From Bacillota bacterium (GTDB lineage Bacteria; Bacillota; Clostridia; DSM-8532), in contig JAEZTB010000051.1 of NCBI GenBank assembly GCA_023443745.1, forward strand, positions 1-9,054: 9,054 bases of DNA, given 5' to 3'. This document shows, in pieces, positions 5,517 to 9,054 of this stretch (its first letter is position 1; each line of letters opens with the position of its first letter). The notes beneath the pieces are model-generated. The model had not been told where the DNA came from and made no database searches. It worked only from the letters and a program-made list of their open reading frames with translations. Made by a program: the position numbers and the translations under genes.

Positions 5517-6002
5517 TCATCGTTTGCCTTTTTCAACCCAGCTATATTTTTCGTTCTTATATTGGCAGATAAATTCGTCTCTATCATTAAAATGATGCCC
5601 CATTAAATTCGGACGAATATAATCGCGGACAGCAAGAATCAAGTCCTCATCAGCATTGTTATCTACCATCGCCATCATAGCGAGGGCATATCCAACATAA
5701 AGTCCGTCCAGATACCCCGTCTGATGGAGGTTGTCAATCAGCAATTTGTCAGGCAGGTCGCTATATCCTTTGGGGATAAGCCCTTCTTCAAAAAGCTGCT
5801 CTGACCATAACTCTTCCACTTTCTGTTCCACTTCTGGATTATTGCGTAGCCGTTTGATTGTATCCGGGAGGTCTTTCACCCGCCTCTCCAAATCGTCAAA
5901 AAACATATTAACTGTTATTCTGACCAGTTCTTTTAGCCTGTTATTCGCCTCAGATTTTGCTTCATCCACAACGCCGTCACCAAGACGCACATTTTCGCTC
6001 AT
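5517..6002 (-). CDS. Hypothetical protein of the defence cassette (161 aa)
   Basis: The ATG at 6002 has GGAGGTG 7 nt upstream, a clean start. The product is predicted largely helical and charged in its first half (residues 12-70, possible coiled coil around ELVRITVNMFFDDLERRVKDL). A more hydrophobic segment follows at 97-113 (GYLDGLYVGYALAMMAM), then LAVRDYIRPNLMGHHFNDRDEF and a basic end (EKGKR). The central hydrophobic run is probably too mixed for a membrane helix. I do not recognise the family and see no catalytic motif; the HH pair (136-137) is not part of a known signature. It starts 31 nt after the stop of the M78 peptidase gene and is the last gene before the terminator, so it is cotranscribed. 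It could be an effector, antitoxin-like partner or peptidase substrate; none of these is demonstrated. Confidence 0.8.
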   Translation of the reverse strand: MSENVRLGDGVVDEAKSEANNRLKELVRITVNMFFDDLERRVKDLPDTIKRLRNNPEVEQKVEELWSEQLFEEGLIPKGYSDLPDKLLIDNLHQTGYLDGLYVGYALAMMAMVDNNADEDLILAVRDYIRPNLMGHHFNDRDEFICQYKNEKYSWVEKGKR

Positions 6003-6033
6003 AGGGGCACCTCCGTAAATTTTATTTTCATTT

Positions 6034-7899
6034 TTATAATGGGCTTGCGCCCTGTTCCTGCAGGAACGCCTGTATTTCCGGTATTTCTTTTGGATACATA
6101 TTCTTCAGTACAAATCGATACCAATTGTGGTCATCGTTGTTTAAGAGCAGCTTATGCCCGGAGCGTTGAATCAAATAATCACTCATTTCCCAGGGCAGAT
6201 GGGCTGCAAGACACATCAGCACCACATTATTGAGCGTTCCGATAGTATCGCCATTGATGATATGTCCGATGGTCTTTTCCGTAATCGTGGTACGGCGGGC
6301 GAGTTCTGCTTGTGAAATACCTCTCCACTTCAACAGTTCTTTCCATGCTTTCGTGTAGTTGTTGGAAAGGCCGTCCAGCACTCTGGCCTCCTCCATAACC
6401 GTATCACGGATTAATTTCTTCCTACTTTCCGCATCAAGCTCACCGTTTTCTCCCTTATACACAATATCAAAGTCGATGGGTGAGCTTTTATCACGATTCA
6501 GGAAGCATTCCCGGTGGTAGCGTTCCTCGACCCGGCCACGGATGGAAAGGTCAAATACCAGACAGCATTCATCCACATGATACCGGGCATAGTCGGTCAT
6601 CAATGTCTCGCCGGCTTCATTCTGATACACATACCTTGGATGGTTCAGAACAAAGTGCGAATCGATATAAATATAATGGCCGGCATCTTTCAGCAGAGGA
6701 TTTATAATGCTCTGGATTGCTGCGTCCTGCGCCGGGATAGAATAGGTCTGGTTATGCTTGATCGAGCCTTTCTTATAGGCGTGTGGTTTTACATAATGCC
6801 CGTCTATGTAAATGAACGCTCCCGCCGCTTCCTCGTACCCGGCATCGATCATCCGCAGCTTTGCCGCTGTCCGAGAAACCATGAAAAAGGTCGCGAGTTC
6901 TTCAATGACGAAAGGCATCAACTCGCACAGTTCGAAAACACCTAACTCGTCACGATATTTTCGAATCGTAGTGAATGCCTGCTTTTTAAACATAGTAAGT
7001 GGCATCTGGATGCGTGGAGCAAGGGCATTCGCCTGCCATTCCATCCACTTCGTGTCATCGTTGCTCGGTCCTTCTATGCCACCGACAACCTTACACTTTA
7101 TTTGGCTTGCTTCCTCGTTGAATAACTGCTCCAATGCAAACGCTTTTTTATGAAGTTCCCAGTGGACACACTCATGAACGATGGTATTATTATATGCTCC
7201 AAGATTCCTCTGGAAAGCCACGGACGGGTCAACAACAATAGTTCCTGGGAGGACATGTTTTTCAATTTCTTCTGCCTTATCGCCATCATACAGTTTAGCG
7301 TCCGTTTCCCGAAAATAAATCTGGCCGAAAACGCTCAGATCCTCTGAGATACGGTGTGGGATTACTGTCAAATCCATCCGCTTCGCCAATTCGGTGGGGT
7401 TAACCCACATTGGCTGAAGGAGTGCTTCTTTATAATACTTACGCAGGAAAGCCTCCGCTTCCTTTTCCAGGCTATCCTTATAAATAATTGGGACAAGTGC
7501 ATTGGACATCGGGCGTTTCTGGTGGTTCCGCCTGTTGTACACACAAACATCGTATATTTCCAGATCTCTTAGTTTGCAATCCAAATCTCCACGGCATCGA
7601 ATCATAAACCACTGGTGCGCCGCCTCGGATTCATCGTTATGGTAGCGATCCTCATCATGGATAATGAGCGTGGCATCCATAACTACATCGAATTCTATGG
7701 CCGAGTCAGGGAGGTCAGACACATCGACAAATTGTAGTTCTGTTTCGTAAAGCTCTATCTCACCGACATTCCGGACTTTGTTAAGGCGCAAATCAAGAAC
7801 GGAGGGCTCAAGTGTAGGAAGATATTCCTCAATTGCCCTCCACATCTGATTGTCGAGGTTATTCTCAACATACTCCTTGAATGATCGGCTTTGTCTCAC
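6034..7899 (-). CDS. M78 (ImmA/IrrE) metallopeptidase with C-terminal XRE helix-turn-helix
   Basis: The start chosen is GTG 7899, 8 nt after GGGAGG (7908-7913), giving 621 residues. About 1-230 is a long N-terminal region of mixed strands and helices that I cannot assign. The peptidase core follows: H242-E-C-V-H246 as the zinc HExxH, E287 in WMEWQANALAPRIQMP as third ligand, and FFMVSRTAAKLRMIDAGY (about 339-355), the usual ImmA/IrrE C-terminal helix. Two similar segments, IYIDGHYV and IYIDSHFV, lie at about 362-375 and 409-423. An XRE-type HTH (ISQAELARRTTITEKTIGHIINGD) sits at about 528-552. ImmA and IrrE cleave HTH repressors (ImmR, DdrO) in response to DNA damage; here a DNA-binding domain is fused in cis and in reverse order. 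Its position after a restriction enzyme gene suggests control of, or cooperation with, restriction-modification. All peptidase ligands are intact. Confidence 0.88.
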   Translation of the reverse strand: MRQSRSFKEYVENNLDNQMWRAIEEYLPTLEPSVLDLRLNKVRNVGEIELYETELQFVDVSDLPDSAIEFDVVMDATLIIHDEDRYHNDESEAAHQWFMIRCRGDLDCKLRDLEIYDVCVYNRRNHQKRPMSNALVPIIYKDSLEKEAEAFLRKYYKEALLQPMWVNPTELAKRMDLTVIPHRISEDLSVFGQIYFRETDAKLYDGDKAEEIEKHVLPGTIVVDPSVAFQRNLGAYNNTIVHECVHWELHKKAFALEQLFNEEASQIKCKVVGGIEGPSNDDTKWMEWQANALAPRIQMPLTMFKKQAFTTIRKYRDELGVFELCELMPFVIEELATFFMVSRTAAKLRMIDAGYEEAAGAFIYIDGHYVKPHAYKKGSIKHNQTYSIPAQDAAIQSIINPLLKDAGHYIYIDSHFVLNHPRYVYQNEAGETLMTDYARYHVDECCLVFDLSIRGRVEERYHRECFLNRDKSSPIDFDIVYKGENGELDAESRKKLIRDTVMEEARVLDGLSNNYTKAWKELLKWRGISQAELARRTTITEKTIGHIINGDTIGTLNNVVLMCLAAHLPWEMSDYLIQRSGHKLLLNNDDHNWYRFVLKNMYPKEIPEIQAFLQEQGASPL

Positions 7900-7907
7900 A
7901 TGAACAT

Positions 7908-7913
7908 CCTCCC
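7908..7913 (-). promoter_or_regulatory. Ribosome binding site fixing a GTG start for the M78 protein
   Basis: GGGAGG precedes GTG 7899 by 8 nt. An alternative TTG at 7917 lies upstream of this site and has none of its own; the ATGs between the site and the GTG are out of frame. Confidence 0.7.
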
Positions 7914-7939
7914 GCAAAACAATGATTTCTTATGTGTGT

Positions 7940-8680
7940 TTAATCTCCCGAATTAAACTCCACCAGCTTCTCCCAATCGATACTGCCGTCTTCTTTGCAG
8001 AAATCGTTGGAAAATTCTCTAACAAGGCGGTTAAACGCTTTATTGTAGCTCTCTTTGTAGGAAGCCACATACTGCTCCGGCAAGGTTCCCATAAAGCTTA
8101 TAATCTTTATGTAGAAATTCTCATTGCCTGTCAGTTCTGCCCAGAACCGCTTTCCTGCCAGTTCTTGGTACATTTTCGGTTTTCCGCGCCCGCTGTCCTT
8201 TTTCTTGCCATAGCAATAGCCGATATATGCTTCATACCGTGCCTTTGCCTGCTGCGCCAATTTGGAAGCGGCCATGAAGTTCTGTTCCTGCCTTTTCTTG
8301 CTATCGGCATTGAACACCGAAGGGCCGCTTTTCACAGCTACAGCATAGATCGTATTGGAGTCATTATCCTGGATCATGATATCGATTCCTTCCGCCAGTG
8401 CCTTATTACCTCCGCTGGCGGCGATTGCAATCGGCTCAAAAAAGCAGTTTCCAAAAATGGTCTCTTCGCTTGAACTGACAAATGCGCTTAATACGGATTC
8501 CACGATTTCTGAGGCGTTTTCCATTGCCTTGGCACGGTAAAGATATGGATTCTTCCTTTTCATGACTTTCATGATATCCAGTTTATCAATCTTTTCAATC
8601 AGTGTACCGTAGAATGTCTCAAGTGCCGTGGCGATTGCCGATACGACTGCGTTTTCATCATAAGAATTATTAATAGCCAA
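7940..8680 (-). CDS. PmeII-family type II restriction endonuclease
   Basis: The 246-residue protein matches the PmeII family along its length: MKRKNPYLYRAK near the N-terminus, IVESVLSAFVSSSEETIFG, GIDIMI...YAVAVKSGP, then YCYGKKK, KRFWAELTGNENFY, and the end SIDWEKLVEFNSGD. The catalytic core is a PD-(D/E)XK variant with D100 and K117; the usual acid two residues before the lysine is alanine (A115), so another acid such as E82 or E73/E74 probably completes the site. It should cut DNA at a site protected by the neighbouring methyltransferase; the recognition sequence cannot be read from the protein. The start is TTG at 8680, supported by AGGAGG at 8689-8694. The gene overlaps the methyltransferase by 11 nt, and the rare start codon may keep nuclease levels below methylase levels. 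Confidence 0.87.
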   Translation of the reverse strand: MAINNSYDENAVVSAIATALETFYGTLIEKIDKLDIMKVMKRKNPYLYRAKAMENASEIVESVLSAFVSSSEETIFGNCFFEPIAIAASGGNKALAEGIDIMIQDNDSNTIYAVAVKSGPSVFNADSKKRQEQNFMAASKLAQQAKARYEAYIGYCYGKKKDSGRGKPKMYQELAGKRFWAELTGNENFYIKIISFMGTLPEQYVASYKESYNKAFNRLVREFSNDFCKEDGSIDWEKLVEFNSGD

Positions 8681-9054
8681 TTGCGTTTCCTCCTAATTCC
8701 AATGCATTCTTTATTTTGTTGTGAACGCTTGTTCCTCTAAATCGCTTGGTCTCTACCACGGCAGAATTTTCCGCTGCAGCTAAAACGGCCAGACCGATGG
8801 CTGTCCCCAGCCCTACCGGGACAGCATTTCCAATCTGACGGTATTTGGCCGCAGTAGTTCCAATGAAGACCCAATCGTCAGGGAACTGCTGTATCCTTGC
8901 ATACTCTTTGACGCTTAACGGTCTGTCAAACTTCGGATGGCAGAGCATAGTTGCTTTTTGCGCTGGTGATGTTGTGATTGTAGGGGAAGGCTGTGCATAA
9001 GACAGTCTCCTGTAAAAGCCTACTTTGCCGCCCCCAGATGTATAAGCGCCACCC
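8670..9054 (-). CDS. C5 cytosine-specific DNA methyltransferase, C-terminal part
   Basis: The frame is open from the right edge to the TAA at 8670-8672, giving about 127 residues; the N-terminal catalytic part (motifs I-VIII, including the PCQ cysteine) lies outside the window. What remains starts just after the target-recognition domain with GFYRRLSYAQPSPTITTSP (motif IX region), then FDRPLSVKEYARIQQFPDDW, and motif X KYRQIGNAVPVGLGTAIG. These are typical of Dcm/HhaI-type enzymes. The C-terminal extension (about 35 residues after motif X) is short. The gene heads the restriction-modification cassette visible here and should methylate cytosine in the site cut by the PmeII-like enzyme. The final codons contain the ribosome site of that nuclease. 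Confidence 0.93.
   Translation of the reverse strand, partial: GGAYTSGGGKVGFYRRLSYAQPSPTITTSPAQKATMLCHPKFDRPLSVKEYARIQQFPDDWVFIGTTAAKYRQIGNAVPVGLGTAIGLAVLAAAENSAVVETKRFRGTSVHNKIKNALELGGNAIGY
8689..8694 (-). promoter_or_regulatory. Ribosome binding site for the TTG start of the restriction enzyme
   Basis: AGGAGG lies 8 nt before TTG 8680, inside the last codons of the methyltransferase gene. No in-frame ATG or GTG lies nearby, so the strong site decides in favour of TTG and indicates translational coupling. Confidence 0.75.

Noticed and set aside
1..9054. CRISPR array, tRNA or rRNA genes, insertion sequence or transposase
   Set aside because: No regularly spaced repeats, no cloverleaf-like or rRNA-like stretches, and no transposase or integrase motifs were seen on either strand.

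Overview
The window looks like part of a prophage or integrative element from a Gram-positive, probably clostridial (Firmicutes) host. Strong AGGAGG-type ribosome binding sites, a DUF2800 - DUF2815 - phage PolA replication cassette, and a sigma-like helix-turn-helix regulator all fit that group. This is inferred from gene content; no 16S or host marker gene is present.

Left part, about 1-4402, + strand, visibly GC-rich. A tightly packed phage DNA-replication/recombination operon contains, in order: the end of an unidentified gene, a small helical phage protein, a DUF2800 PD-(D/E)XK nuclease, an Enc34-like single-stranded DNA-binding protein (DUF2815), a previously unlisted 59-residue single-pass membrane protein, and a phage family A DNA polymerase with 3'-5' exonuclease but no 5' nuclease domain. 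Genes overlap or are separated by short gaps. Two of the gaps hold GC-rich hairpins with a shared GGGCGGC arm. A near-perfect bidirectional terminator closes the operon.

Middle part, 4444-5516. A sigma region-4-like regulator lies on the minus strand, convergent with the polymerase. Its leader is unusually structured. One hairpin partly buries its ribosome binding site. Further upstream there is a long compound stem followed by a T run. One arm of that stem could also pair with the ribosome-site hairpin. A strong minus-strand terminator at 5364-5409 separates this unit from the next one.

Right part, 5517-9054, minus strand, visibly richer in A+T. A defence-type cassette reads: C5 cytosine methyltransferase (C-terminal part only; the gene runs off the right edge) -> PmeII-family type II restriction endonuclease (overlaps the methyltransferase by 11 nt, TTG start) -> a 621-residue protein with an M78 (ImmA/IrrE) metallopeptidase domain and a C-terminal XRE-type helix-turn-helix -> a 161-residue protein of unknown family -> terminator. 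The methyltransferase and nuclease form a restriction-modification pair. The peptidase/HTH protein and its small partner are in the same transcription unit and are the most likely place for something new: a controller of the restriction system, or a second defence layer.

The composition change, the reversed orientation, and the position directly behind the polymerase suggest that the right-hand cassette is cargo acquired by the element. Phage replication genes such as a VapE-type primase, VRR-NUC or helicase would more usually follow at that position.
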